DNA of 64,000 nt from Toxonevra muliebris. Taxonomy: Eukaryota; Arthropoda; Insecta; Diptera; Pallopteridae. The first letter of the stretch is position 1, and each line of letters begins with the position of its first letter. Location: positions 78,372,400 through 78,436,399 of the forward strand of contig OY829328.1 in assembly GCA_963691655.1 (NCBI GenBank), in the 5' to 3' direction. Shown here piece after piece: positions 21,430 to 34,860 of the stretch. The notes beneath the pieces were generated by a model, which worked only from the letters and a program-made list of their open reading frames with translations, was not told the DNA's origin and did no database searches. Both the position numbers and the translations under genes were made by a program.

Positions 21430-23879
21430 CACTTTGCCCCCATTCCAGAATCATCTTAATATAAAATTATTTCATAAATATTTATGAGCAAACTCTCGCA
21501 TTCCATTAACGCTGAATTTAATTATTTCTTTATTAAAACAAATAAACATTTTACACCTGCATTTGTGCACCTTATAAAAAACTCTGAATCCACCGACTTT
21601 TAATTTTACTTTAATTAACCACTGAATGGCAATTTAAACTTTGAGCGTCTGTAGATGGCGGTGGCTGCAGTTGGCAATGTTGGCACGAGTTCGTATCCTA
21701 CAAATGGCACAAAATTTAAAATTTGCTTTTGTTGTTGTTGTTTTTTTTATTGTTGACATTGCGTACGTGTTTTTCATTATAATTGCATTCCCTTGCTACA
21801 TTCATAGTAGCTATGAATACTTCTGCATATTCTCTACTAACACTTTAGGTATCTTCGGGATATGCTTCCTTCAGTTTTGCTTTTTATATCCTGTTTCTTT
21901 TGGTATTGATCTACTTGCTGCTTTATTGTATTCATTGTGATCTTGTGACTGTTTTGTTTGTTGTAGTTGTTTTTTTTTATAATTTTTTATAATGAAGGAG
22001 TGCCTCACTTCATTGATTATGTGAAAATGCAGGAATTGACAAGAAAATTGCTTTAATTTTGACATCTACTCGCACGCATTGGAATTCATAGAATGGAAGC
22101 AATTGTTTTTGTTTTGGTTGTTGTTGCAATTTCCTGTATGATTAAAAATATTGCTAACTTTCATGCTTGCTACTAAACTTAATAATTTTTAAAAATATCT
22201 TTTATAGTTATTTTAAAAAAATGCAAGATTTGTATCGTGATGTTAACCCTTTCATCCCTTCTAGGCTATTATGTGCCACAGAGGCTGATTATAGTATAAA
22301 TGTTTGTATAAAACACTTTCCTGAAAATGGCAAATATTACGAAAAACTTCGTAATGCTCTATTAACCCTTTCGGTACCATGGTAACACCGGTACGATTCA
22401 ATAAATTTTTATAAATTTAGTTTGTTTTTTTTGGAAACAGAATTGATAGTTCTTTAATTTCAATCCAAAGAAATTTACAAATATTTTTTTTGGTAACGGT
22501 ACTATAGCGGATCAAAGTGAGAAAATTTAATTTTTTGTTAATTTTCAATCGCTCACAATTTCTACAAAATCTACCCAAATGTACCAAATTTTTAATATGT
22601 TGTGGGGAAAAACTATTTACTCAAACATGATTTCTCATATTTTTAAATTTTTGTTTACTATTTTGTAAATACAAGTTTTGCTATGGGTCTTTGGTGACCC
22701 TAAGATCTTCAATGAAAGGTTTTAAAGAACTTTTTTTTTAATGAAGAACGCAAATCTGGAATTGGTTCTGCGCTATTGGTTCTAGTTTTTTTACGGTCAA
22801 GAAAGGGTTAAGTGAAAAATTAAGACCAAGCTACTTTGTCAGAAAAAGTTGATTAACAAATTCCATTGGGGTCCACAGGGTCACCGATGAGCCATGAAAG
22901 TTGATGCCTTCAAAGACACAAAATGTCTATTTTGATCAAAAATTGTTAGATAAAATTGGGGTCAGACAATATAAATCCGAATTTGGTTTCGCGCTTTCTC
23001 CTCTGATTTACTTACTGTCCCGAAAAGGGTTAAAATATAACATAGCAAATGATATTTATTTAGTTACATTAGTTCCCAAGTACATCGACTTTCATTAGGT
23101 ATTAGAAAATGAATCTTAATACGGAGTTCTGGTTGGATGGCCCTAGTTTGCGAATGCAACTATACAACCTTTTCAAGAAGAGCGTGTTCGGCCTAAGTGC
23201 AACAAAAAATGCCTCAATCAAAATAAAGTCCCTAATTTATTTTAAAAAATTTTGTTTATCCAATACATACCACCATTCTGAGTATCTTTGTCATGCTTTT
23301 CAGCGTATGATCCGCAATATTGACTTAAACTAACGTTTTTCGATTGGGTATTTTTTCCGCTCATCTCAAGCTACAGAATTGCCTAAAAATTTTCAATGGG
23401 GTTAGAATCTGATGTTTGAATGGCGCAGTTCTACGTTCTAACCCCATTTTCTCCTTTCCACTTACTGCACAAGTGACTTTGATGATTAGAACCTTTGTGC
23501 TCTTGAAGTACCTACTCAATTTGAATTTCCTTCCCCAAATCACTTATTCGCTGAAGGCAACAGCTTATATGGATATAAATTGACCATGTACTGAGCATCC
23601 GAATTTCTCGTAATCATGATTAACTTTTCCTGAGTGCTTATCTCTAAACCATCTTACTAACCTTGGTGAGTCGGGTGCGTTTTATGGTGTTTGCCATCTT
23701 AAAAAAAATTCGCCTATGAAGACCACATCGTTCCAAACATCATCCATATGTTCGACAACCCACTCATGCCATTTTTTTTTTTTTTCATTTGTCGTTAGTA
23801 AGGTTTCGGTTATGGTAGCTCAGAATTCAATTTGATATTTAACCCTTTCGGGACATTTTTTTTTTTCATTTTCTCAAAA
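21430..23879. other. AT-rich intergenic DNA
   Basis: No gene or element end is recognised. A GGTACCATGGTAAC palindrome-like word lies at 22373. The phrase ACCCTTTCGG recurs near 22366 and 23840, and related text appears at 22805 and 23030, a possible old repeat. Confidence 0.45.
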
Positions 23880-24245
23880 ACCGCAATTTATGCGAATTTT
23901 ATGCAAGTTTTTCCCGCAATTTATACGAATTTTATGCACATTTTTCCCAAAATTTAAACGAATTTTATGCGAATTTCTCCCGCAATTTATTCCAATTTTA
24001 TGCACATTTTTGCCGCACTTTATACGAATTTTATGCGAATTTCTCCCGCAATTTATTCCAATTTTATGCAAATGTTTCCCGAACTTTATACGAATTTTAT
24101 GCATATTTTTCCCGCAATTTAAACGAATTTTACGCAAATTTTTGCCGCACTTTATACGAATCTCATGCACATTTCTTCCGCACTTTATACGAATTTTATG
24201 CGAATTTCTCCCGCAATTTATACACATTTTCTCTTTTTTTTTCTC
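23880..24245. repeat. 33-bp tandem array, about 11 units
   Basis: Units of 33 bp follow CGCAATTTATACGAATTTTATGCA...TTTTCC. Because 33 is a multiple of three and units lack stops, both strands stay open (about 117 codons minus and 138 plus) and encode 11-residue repeats such as RILCEFLPQFI. Such double-strand openness is a property of the repeat, and no start context or homology supports a protein. Confidence 0.9.
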
Positions 24246-26026
24246 CCCCCGTAATTTATACGAACTTGATTTATATTCATTGAAAATAGAATTGATTGAG
24301 CTTTAGTTATTATAAGAAAAGTCTAGCAATTGTTATCAAATTGGCACCAGAGTGATCTAAACTCTTAAAATACTTTTTTCTCTCTAACCTATGTATTTCA
24401 CAGTGTAACAGCCAATCTGGGTTGTGAGAAATTACAGTTTAGGATGAAAGAACTCGACTAGTAGAGCGAAACCTCCGATCGGTCAAACCCGGTTTTATGA
24501 CCTTATGAAATTTTTCCATTTTAGTGGATTTGAATGATTTTGGATTACTCAGTTTTACCATTACTCAGGCTACCATTGGTAAACTAATAAAAATTTGTTA
24601 TTTAATTCTTCACAAAAACTTTAGTCAAGGCATAGATAAACAACTAAAATTTAAGGACTTAAGAATATGGATTTCCTTCTTTACTACCTCTTATGATTTA
24701 CGTGCAGTGGGGTTACTCAAAGTTTTCGAATATGCGAAAAAGAGTCATTTTCAATAACTCATAACTTCCGTTGTATGAATGGTAATTTAACAATATGTAG
24801 GCTCGTTGAAAACTTAATATGGAGGACGTTCAAAAAAAAGTAAGAAAAAATTATTTTCGGTAATAAAATTGTGTGATTATCTCTGGAAGTATCTTTTTTT
24901 TTTTAAATTTTAGTATTTTGTAGGCTTAAGAATTTTATAAAACACCAAATGCGTCTATACAATTGGGGTTTTATTTCATTTGTACAAGTACAACCTTTCT
25001 TCCTGTTGACAGCGTATGAAAAATTGAAGAGAGAACGAGTGACGTGTTAAGCAATTATGAAAAAAGAAAAGTCAACCAGTAGTTGTTGTATATAATTTCG
25101 AATTATTTTGAGAGAGATCAATTTCGTGTTATGGGACCGAATGGAATAGGAACATTCCATACAAATTAGCGAGAAAGAAAGTTCGAGAAAGAACGGCAAA
25201 AAAAAAAAAAAAATTTTGGCGGGAAATTCTATTTGTACATAAAGTATATATGTGTATGTTTTTTTCAGCGGCTTCTTTTTTTTTATTAAATAAATATGAG
25301 TTTAAGTAATTTAATAGATTTGTGCCAACTTACTGTGCCATAATTTTTAGGAGTTGTCGCTGATTTCTATTGTGCGCTGCTTACTTTGATGGTGATGATG
25401 CTGTTTGCTGGAGGTACTACTGTTGATGTAATACTGTTGGTATTGCTGTACTGTTTGCGGCAACTGGAATAACAATAGCGTCGATTTATCACCGCCATCA
25501 GTTACGTTGGTGCTGGTGCTGAAGTTGTTTTTGACCAACAGCAGCTACTGCTGCTGCAACTGTCTTCCAACGACGTGTATTCGACTGTTGATGTTGTTGC
25601 TGGTGCAAATGATGTTTCATTTCCTGATCCAGCTCCAATTAGAATTGTTATTGCTGTTGGGGCTACTCCAAAAGGAAATCACTTTGATTTGGCAGTGCTT
25701 GTTGTAATTGCTGTTGTTGTTGTTTGATATTTTGCTGCCTTCGATTACCGTAAAACACACGTTTTTTTTTGTTTCGATTTTTCCAAATTTACAAAACCTT
25801 TGTTCTTTATTTTTACGTTTTTTTTACAAATATATAAATGTTTCTTTGAATTTTTTATTTGTGGGTTTATCAAAATGGCCGCGCACCAAAGCACTCTCTT
25901 TTCCTTTTTTGTATAGTTTTGTTTGCAGAGTTTTTACAATTGATTTTGTTTTTATAATAATAAGTATTCACTTTATTTTAATAATATTCACTTTTCTTGA
26001 TAATAGTTCCATAAATTCCAAGTTCA
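24246..26026. other. intergenic DNA with CTG/TTG triplet tracts
   Basis: 25360-25740 is rich in TGTTG and CTGCTG triplets, which give low-complexity frames. An A run lies at 25199-25212. No gene is supported. Confidence 0.5.
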
Positions 26027-26458
26027 TTTTGAAGTGAAACTTCTTAAGCGAGGGTAAATAGAAAATTATGCAATGGAAATCGCGTTGTTGTCGCACACAT
26101 ACGAAACTAACAAGAAACGAAGTTATGCTGTTGTTAGTGTTCAACGAACGAAGTGATATGGAGATCGGCTACATACAATCAAGCAAGAGTCGACTTCTCG
26201 CAGTTTTATCTCAGTTGCTTAAGTGAGAGAGACGACGTCTCTGCTTTTTTTGCATATAACAGAACTTTCCTTACTTGTGTTCTATACGTGTACTACTACT
26301 ACAAGTATGTAGCCGATTACCATTTCACTTCGTTCGCTAAACACTAACAAAAATATAACTTCGTTTTTTATTAATTCCGTATGAGTGCAACAACAATTGC
26401 GATTTCCTTTCCAAAATTTTCGATTTATCCTCGCTGCTTAAGAAGTTTCACTTCAAAA
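26027..26458. mobile_element. foldback-type element with about 120-bp inverted arms
   Basis: The left arm starts TTTTGAAGTGAAACTTCTTA at 26027. The right arm ends with the inverse at 26458. The arms share the order AACTTCTTAAGC, CGAGG, TAAAT and GGAAATCGC, then CACTAAC/GTTAGTG and ACTTCG/CGAAGT blocks, reaching about 26150 and 26310. The central 150 bp is not repeated. No target duplication was clear and no protein is encoded. Confidence 0.8.
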
Positions 26459-27615
26459 ATCAAATAAAACAAGCAACAAACTATGAAAATAATATTTACC
26501 ATAAATTTTAGTAAATTAAATTAAATTTAACTTTTATTTATAATGAAGTCTTTTTACCAGTTTTCCCAAATTAAATATAAAACAAAAATACTCTGAATTC
26601 ATTGTGGACATGCTGTTACTGTTATATTGCACATTCACACGTTTCGAGTATATTGTGTTTATATTTCAATAGTTAAATTTAGTTTTTTTTTCCAAAACAT
26701 TCAAAATGAATTTTCCAAACAAAATTTTGTGCGGAATTTGTAATAAACTTTTTGCTGCATACAAACAAACAAATGCACAAATTGAATTTTAGAAAATTGC
26801 ATTTGCACAAAAATGAAATGAAAATAAAATGTGATGAAACTTTTTTGCCGAGGGTTGGGGCGGTTCAACTTTTTTTTAAGGGTTTCACTTGGACAACACA
26901 CGTAAACAATGAACACTGTAGCAAAAATACCAACAGCAGGAGCAAAAAATGCAATAACAGCTGCCACAACAATAACAACAGTAACAGAGCATTAAAAAAA
27001 AACCGATCAACAACAATTTGTTGTTGTGAGAAATCTGTAAATATCCAAATTGATGATAAATTCCCCAAACTATTTCATATTACTTTCAACACTACCGGAA
27101 TAAAGTTTTTTTTTTTTTTTTTTGTACATTTATTTGATACTCTTTATGCTTAGCAATGCCAATGCATAAATATTGAATTTTTATTTTTTTGCCATTTTTT
27201 TTTTGTTAACAAATACGGAAATTCAATTCAAAATTTTCTCATTGTAAATATTCGTTTAGTTGCTACTGGAATATTTTTAGATTATATATTATTTTGTTGA
27301 GCATTTCAATACATTCTTAGCAAATTTATGATGTAGTCACGTTCGAAGCCTTTGGCACTAGAAGGCAGAAATTATTTTACAAATCTAACTTTATTAAATA
27401 TTTTCTATTGTGAGTGAGCAATGTCGAATAAAAATGTCAAATAATAACAATGTGCGACAAATTGAGGGCGACAGAAAGCGATCGGGGTCAGAGTTTACTT
27501 GTCGGACAGTCAATGTCCTAATGAGTACCATAGCAAATTCGATTTTTGGCTTAATCGTCAAATATTCTATTATTTTTATTTTTTACTCGTGGTAATTGTA
27601 AAACCAAGTCTACAC
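26459..27615. other. AT-rich intergenic DNA
   Basis: CAACA-rich text at 26925-27020 and a T run at 27108-27122. No gene recognised. Confidence 0.5.
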
Positions 27616-27619
27616 GTTT

Positions 27620-28800
27620 CAGATATTCAGTAACTTATAATAAATTTTATGAGTAACATTTTTTAGAATTTATTAACCCTCTCTGGACCTTCTTAATTGG
27701 GTAAAAATGCAATTTCTCTTGAAAAGGCCAACAAATTTCCATAGTAGAAGGAGATAATAGGTTAATATATTCAAAAAATATGTTTAAAAGTACATAATAA
27801 CATAGAGAACATAATAACCCTCTGTGGACCCTCTTAATTGGGTAAAAATGCAATTTCTCTTGAAAAGGCCAAAAAATTTCCATAAGAGAAGGAGAGATAT
27901 ATTCCAAGGAAGGAAGGATATATTCCAAAAATATATTTACACGTTTCGGATGTTCAGTAATCTATAGTAAAATTTTATGAGTAACGTTTTTTTAGAACAT
28001 ATTAACCCTCTGCGAACCCTCTTAAATGGGTTAAAATGCAATTTGTCTTAAGAAGAACAAAAAAGACCCTTAGGAGAAGGAGATAATGTGTAAATATATT
28101 AAAAAAATATGTTTACACGTTTCGGATGTTCAGTAGCCTATAGTAAAATTTTATGAGTAAGGTTTTTTTAGAACATATTAACCCTCTGCGAACCCTCTTA
28201 AATGGGTTAAAATGCAATTTGTCTTAAGAAGAACAAAAAAGACCCTTAGTAGAAGGAGATAATGGGTAAATATATTCCAAAAATATGTTTACACGTCTCG
28301 GATGTTTAGTAACCTATAGTAAAATTTTATGAGTAACGTTTTTTTGGAACGTATCAACCCTCTACGAACCCTTTTAAATGGGTAAAAAAGCAATTTCTCT
28401 TAAGGACAAAAAAGACCCATAGGAAAAGGAGATAATGGGTAAATATATTCCAAAAATATGTTTACACGTTTCGGATGTTCAGTAATCTATAGTAAAATTT
28501 TACGAGTAACGTTTTTTTTTTAGAACATAATAACCCTCTGTGGACCCTCTTAATTGGGTAAAAATGCAATTTCTCTTGAAAAGGCCAAACAATTTTCATA
28601 AGAAAAGGAGATAATGGGTTAATATATTCAAAAAATATGTTTAAAAGTTTCAGATGTTCATTAAACTTTAATAAAATTGTATGAGTAACTTTTTTTAGAA
28701 CATATTAACCCTCTGTGGACCCTCTTAATTGCTTAAAAATACAATTTCTCTTGAAAAGGGAAAAAGATAATGGGTTAATATGTTCCAAAAAAATACGTAA
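27620..28800. repeat. 176-bp tandem array, about 6.7 units
   Basis: The landmark AACCCTC occurs at 27675, 27816, 28004, 28180, 28356, 28532 and 28707, spacings of 141, 188, 176, 176, 176 and 175. Each unit also has TGGGTAAAAATGCAATTT, AAGGAGATAATGGG, TATGTTTACACGTTTCGGAT and TTTTATGAGTAACGTTTTTT. The first unit is shortened by a deletion and the second carries a small duplication. No reading frame spans it. Confidence 0.93.
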
Positions 28801-31270
28801 ATATTCTCAGATGCAACCATAATGTTCAAAAATGGACACTTACCTCGGTAAAAGCCTCAATTTTTATTTTTGATTGCCCGCAATGTAGCTGTGGTTGCAA
28901 CCGCAAGATCAACACTTTTTTTAGATGCAGACTTTGACGCCCTCTGCCGGAAAAACGAAGCACAGAGAAAAGAAAAAAATTTTAATTAGTTTAGACATAA
29001 AATATTAATATGTAAAAAGTTTCAATTGAATATTTTTTAAAATAAACGAAAAAAAAATAAAATTGGTAGATTCTCAGCCTTAAAAATTAGTGAAGATCCC
29101 TTAAGTCGAGTTAGACTGTTTTTTCTTGTTACCACAGAATTAATGGCAAAAGAGATGATCATCAATGGGTAAAATACATTATCATACTGGGAGTGAATCC
29201 ACTCATTTGTTTTGTTTTGTTTTTCTTTTTCATTCTAGAACATTTTTGTAGTAGGTAAGTATTATATAGGAATAATAATTTAGTAAAAGTTACAGACAAA
29301 CTTATTCGATTTGTCATGGATTACCCCATGCATTTACTTGTTTATTAAATTAAACTTAAAGGTACAGATATTTTTAAATAGAATTTTCCTTTCTACTACT
29401 CTACGTTTTCTGAACAAAACTGTGCATAAATATGCGATTACACATGCAATCTTTAATTTAAAATAAAAAAACGAAGACAACATAAATTAAATGCTTTAAA
29501 TATAAAAAGCAGTAACCAACTTCAGTAAACTACTACTGCCGTACCCACTTTCCATTCCTCACTTTACTTCACCTGTCCAACAACCAATTCCCTCCCGCAC
29601 TTGATATATAAAATAACTAAAGAATAAAACTGCGTGGAAATGCGTGGAATTCGCATTTTATAAAATTTGAAATTCCATTTAAAACCACAGTCAAGCAAAA
29701 ACAGCAACAACATATAGATAGAAGCACCCAAATCCACCAACTACATACACTAAAACAACAACATTGAAGGAATTAGTCTCAGCGTATATAAAACAGCAAG
29801 TGGCTACCAAACATTGAAAAATACTAAAAAAAAAAATCGAAAGAAAAAAATCCACGCCGCACGTACGCATGCGTGCAAATAAATGTAAATTGTGATTTCA
29901 TGATAAAAGTTTCGTCTTCTTCTTCTTCTTCTTGGTCTTTGGCATTTTCTGAAGCTAGTTGCTATCTAGTAGTGTCTTCCTCTATCTTTTCTTCTTCGTC
30001 TACTTGCTATTTGATTATTTGTTGTTGTTATATATTTGCCCTCATTGTCTGCACTGTTACTGCTTGATGTGTTGTTGTTGTTGTTGTTGCATTGTATTGT
30101 TGTTACTCCATCATAGATAGTTGAGTTGAGGTTGCTCTTTAAAGTTTACTTTAGCCCGCAGGGGTTCCAGTTGCTTGAACGCATTTGCCTCTTCTGTTTG
30201 GTGTTTTGGCAGCAGTGCTGGGCGGCCAACTAGCTATGATTTTATGCCACACATAATAAGTACATTTATGTGGGCATCTATCTATCTATCTATAAATACA
30301 AGTAAAAGTAGAAGTATGAATACTAGTACATATGCAATAGATACATTTAGTACATAGATAGATAGTTATGCCTTGTTGTTTTTTTGTTTTTTCTTTTTAT
30401 TTTTACGTATATTTGCAGCTTCTGATTCTTTTGTTTAAGTTCTCCTCCTACTCTTCTGTTACATGTAGTTGATTTTTTAATACTTTCAAGGGGACATTCT
30501 AGTTTAGAATTTAAAAAAATAGACTTTTTGGCTCTTTTTTTAAAACTATGATAAAAAGTTACTTAGAGATATAATTCAAGATGGCGGCGGTAGAAAGCAT
30601 CTCCAAAAAAGTCAATTTTTCGTCCATATTATCTTATATATAGATCGGGGGGGGGGGAGTTTATATTGAATTGAATCAATAAATTTGTATAATATTTCTT
30701 CATTGCTTCGGGGAATCTCTTTGCTAGCATTTTTTAAGAAACTGGCAAGCAAAGGGACATCATTCTTGGTCCCCATGGACGCTCACGCTCAGTTTTTCTA
30801 AGTACTTCCCCTTAATCTATATCACATTTTAGCCGATCGAGTCGCAGTGAATTGGTTCCTTTCGAAAAAGTATTTCCGTTGATGATTTTGTTTTTTCGAT
30901 TTATTTCATGCCGATAGTTTATTTTATCATCAGCTTTTTTTTACCAGTTCTTCGTCATTCGGCTTTCTGTTGATTAATAGTCAATCTCTATCTCAAATCT
31001 CAATTCTTTCATCGGGTTTAATAGGTCGCAATGCCTAACTTTCGAGTCGTCCTTTCTTAAAATAATAATCATCTTATCGGTTTCTGGTGAAATGATCTTT
31101 GTCTCAACAATATCGTTTTTTTTTTGAAAAACTATTGGATCGTTCGGGAGTTTTTGTTTTGATCGACTTTGTTCAGATCCCTATTTTGTACAACTCCCTG
31201 TTTTGTTCAACTCCCCGTCTATCCATTCCTTGTCCATTTTTTTTAAAATTTTTCTAAAATAAAAGATAAA
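28801..31270. other. intergenic DNA with triplet and G tracts
   Basis: TTC and TTG runs at 29915-29930 and 30070-30090, a TCTA run at 30276-30293, and a G run at 30647-30658. No gene is supported. Confidence 0.5.
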
Positions 31271-31279
31271 CATCGGACT

Positions 31280-33205
31280 CAATATCGGCCAAAAATTAAA
31301 AAATAACTGGAACAAAACTGAGACCAAAACTCAAACTGAAATCGGATAGAAATTTAGGCGAAATTTCAAACACTTTTTTCAGGTTGAAGTTTAAACCAAG
31401 AAAAGGACCAAATTCAGATCGAAAATCTAGATCAAAATTACACCAAACTCAAACCAAAAACTTGATTAAAAAAAAAACCACTATTCAGGCAACGAATCGG
31501 ACCAAAATTTCAACAAAAATAGACCAAAGTGAGGCCAAATTCAGGCTAAAACCCAGACTAAAAACCCCCAATTCAGAACGAATCCAAACCTAAATTCAGA
31601 AAAAAGTTTAGACCATAACTCAGACTAATAGTTAAACAAAACTTTAGACCATAACTCAGACTAACAGCTAAACAAAACTTTAGACTAAAATTTAGACCAT
31701 AACTTAGACTAATAGTTAAAGAAAACTTTAGGCCAAAATTATGACCATAACTCAGATTAAAAGTTAAACAAAACTTTAGACCAAAATTCAGACAATTGCT
31801 CAGACTAATAGTTGCACAAAACTTTAGACCAAAATTCAGACAATAACTCAGACGAATAGCTAAACAAAGTTTTAGGCCAAAAATTTAGACCATAACTCAG
31901 ACTAATAGTTAAACAAATCTTTAGACCAAAAATTAGACCATAACTCAGACTAATAGTTAAACAAAACTTTAGACCATTACTCAGACTAATAGTTAAACAA
32001 AACTTTAGACCAAAACTTAGACCATAACTCAGACTAATAGTTAAACAAAGCTTTAAAGCAAATTTTAGACCATAACTCAGTTAATAATAGTTAAACAAAA
32101 CTTTAAACCAAAACTTAAACCATAACTCGGACTAATAGTTAAATAAAGCTTTAAGGCAAAATTTAGACCATAACTCAGACTCATAGTTAAACGAAACTTT
32201 AGACCAAAATTCAGAAAATAACTGAGACTAATAGCTAAACAAAGTTTTAGGCCAAAAACTTAGACCATAACTCAGACTAATAGTTAAACAAAACTTTAGA
32301 CCAAAACTTAAACCATAACTCAAACTAATAGTTAAATAAAGCTTTAAGCAAAATTTAGACCATAACTCAGACTAATAGTTAAACGAAACTTTAGACCAAA
32401 ACTCAGAAAATAACTCAGACTAATAGTTAAACAAAGTTTTAGGCCAAAAATTTAGGCCATAACTCAGACTAACAGTTAAACATAACTTTAGGCCAAATTT
32501 AGACCTTAACTCAGACTAAAAGTTACACAAAACTTTAGACCAAAATTTAGACCATAACTCAGACTAATAGTTAAACATAACTTTAGGCCAAATTTAGACC
32601 TTGACTCAGACTAAAAGTTAAAGAAAACTTTAGACCAAAATTTAGAACATAACTCAAACTAATAGATAAACGAAACTTTAGACAAAATTTAGACCATAAC
32701 TCAGGCTAACAGTTAAACAAAATGTTGGGCCAAAATTATTACCATAACTCCGACTAACAGTTAAACATAACTTTAGGCCAAAATTTAGACCATAACTCTG
32801 ACTAAAAGTTAAATAAAACTTTAGACCAGCATTTAGGCCATAACTCAGTCTAATAGTTAAACAAAACTTTAAGGCAAAATTTAGACCATAACTCAGATTA
32901 ATAGCTAAACTAAACTTTAGGCCGAAAGAACGCTAAATACAAAATTCAGACCAAAAATCAGTAGAAATATCTAATAAATGTTCACACCATCAAATTTTAA
33001 CTCAAATACAGACCGAAAGTAGACAAAACTTTAAGTCGAATTCAGACAAGAAATTAAACAAAAACTGGACTATAATTTCTACCGAATTTAGACCAAAATT
33101 TCAAACTAAATTCAGCCCGTTTTCGGACTGAAACTTCGACCAAAAACTCGTATCAAAATCAAGCCAATTCAGATCAAAATTTCAACCACAACTCAAACTA
33201 AGAGT
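31280..33205 (-). repeat. degenerate 12-bp repeat cluster 3, opposite strand, with 48-bp order
   Basis: This is the reverse-strand counterpart of clusters 1 and 2 (TTCAGACCAAAA on the plus strand). From about 31600 to 32940 it is much more regular, with a 48-bp unit made of four 12-base words: ACTTTAGACCAA, AATTTAGACCAT, AACTCAGACTAA and TAGTTAAACAAA. About 27 such units are present with small length changes. Confidence 0.88.
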
Positions 33206-33212
33206 TATGTCT

Positions 33213-33321
33213 GGTTTTCACTATGTCAAATTCAATCAAATTTGCCAACACGTTGCCAAATTTCATAAAATAAATTCTCTGTTTCTCTCTCTTTGACTAG
33301 GAATATGACATAGTGAAAACC
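33213..33321. mobile_element. 109-bp MITE with perfect 16-bp inverted ends
   Basis: GGTTTTCACTATGTCA at 33213-33228 is the exact inverse of TGACATAGTGAAAACC at 33306-33321. The middle has CT-rich text. It sits exactly between repeat cluster 3 and a LINE/SINE tail. The target duplication is not clear. Confidence 0.8.
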
Positions 33322-33323
33322 AA

Positions 33324-33412
33324 GGTTAGTTAGGTTAGGTAGGAGTGGCTGTCGAGAGACACACTTAGACCTGAACAGCTCATTGTGGCACCAGCCCATG
33401 TAGCCCTAGGGC
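33324..33412 (-). mobile_element. SINE-1/LINE 3'-tail fragment
   Basis: GGTTAGTTAGGTTAGG, then GAGTGGCTGTCGAGAGACAC, then CTTAGACCTGAAC and CATTGTGGCACCA. It is the same tail as at 5636-5762 and 55006-55114. It breaks off after the CCCATGTAG region, followed by a C-rich tract to 33427. Confidence 0.75.
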
Positions 33413-33427
33413 CCCCCCTCCCCCCAC

Positions 33428-34860
33428 TTGCATCCCCGTTTATCATCTGTTTAGTATCAAGTGAAATGTTGAGAATGAATATCTACTCAAAACACTCATT
33501 AAAATTTCAAATCAACTAAAGACTTTAATGCCAAACAATATTGAATATTCTAGTTTTGAAGATTGAAATACATACGTAATTAGAATTAATACAAGCGAAA
33601 TACAAATTTGTTGCAGGAAGAAGCAGCAGAAGCAGCACCAACAAACATGAAACACATTTGCTTCTGCTTCCATGATATATGATGCTCTGAGTGCAGCTGT
33701 TTAAATAAATATCCTAGGTTGAGTGGATAATTTCATGTTAGGTTTCAAGTTATGAGGACATAAATGCATGTACGTATACCATCACAAATGGGACGAGTAA
33801 ATGAAGTAAACCAAACCCTACCGCATGTATTTGCAATAATTTCCACATGATCTACCTCTTTCTCCTGCTGCTGTTGCTTCTTCTTCCTCTTCGTATTCTT
33901 CATTACATACCAACACCAAACATCAATTATCTGAAAGCTGGTAAAGTTATTAATTAAATTTCTGGCAACGCGGTCGCCGCCGCGCTTTTCTACCTACAAT
34001 AACAAATTATTTCATGGAATATTGTCGAGCAAAGCATTGGAAATTTCAATTTAGCACAAAATTTCTCGACACTGAACAATTTACGATACACAGCTGCAAT
34101 GCAATAATATAAAAGATACTTATAAATCTTAAATATAAAATGTTTATGATAAGCATTCAAAATTTTTATTACAAAACTTTCTCAAGGTAAATTTAATTAT
34201 TAAAAAAAAAAAAAATATTAAGAAAAGAAAAAGTTTTGTGTAATTGAAAGCTAAAGAGTGTAATTGAAAGCTAAAGAACGCAGACAGCAATTATTGCTAA
34301 TGATAAATACTCATTTGTGAAGTTAATTAAGTTACATGCATTAATCTATGATGGTAGCATATGCAATCACTTTAAAACCACTGCTGTTAGTTGTGACAGT
34401 GTTTTTAAAATCGCTGTGACTGAGATCACTGCGATTTCTAGCTCGACAGCCAATATTTTCTGGTCAATTTTGTCCCAAGTTTTTTATATCTATACTGTTT
34501 TCCATTATAAATTACCTCACAATGGGATGGGATGTCAATGGAGTAGCGACGCGTACATAAAAGCTTCTCCTATCCAACAGTCAACCTCACCTAAAGGTCG
34601 GTGAATCTTGTTGATAAAAAAAGAGGCTCTGACGACCAAGTATGGGCGGTATAACCCTAACAGCCAAGCTTCGAAAGAAACAAAGGCGATCCGAATGTCT
34701 GGGGAATAACAGACTATTCGAGGCTGTAGGAAAAATAAGCCTAGGCGACGTTGGGCCGACAACCCACTCGCTGAAACAAATTGCCATGAAAGCAGAATAA
34801 AAGCCTCGGAAGGAACTCGATAACGTTGAAGACCCTAGAAACAGAAAAAGGAATAGAGAT
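33428..34860. other. intergenic DNA
   Basis: CTT/TTC triplets at 33860-33900 and an A run at 34201-34213. No gene is supported. The short frames at 34500-34900 have no recognisable motif. Confidence 0.5.

Noticed and set aside
25347..25707. Triplet-rich frames that could encode Leu- or Gln-rich proteins
   Set aside because: Low-complexity CTG/TTG DNA gives such frames on both strands; there is no start context, splice pattern or recognisable domain.
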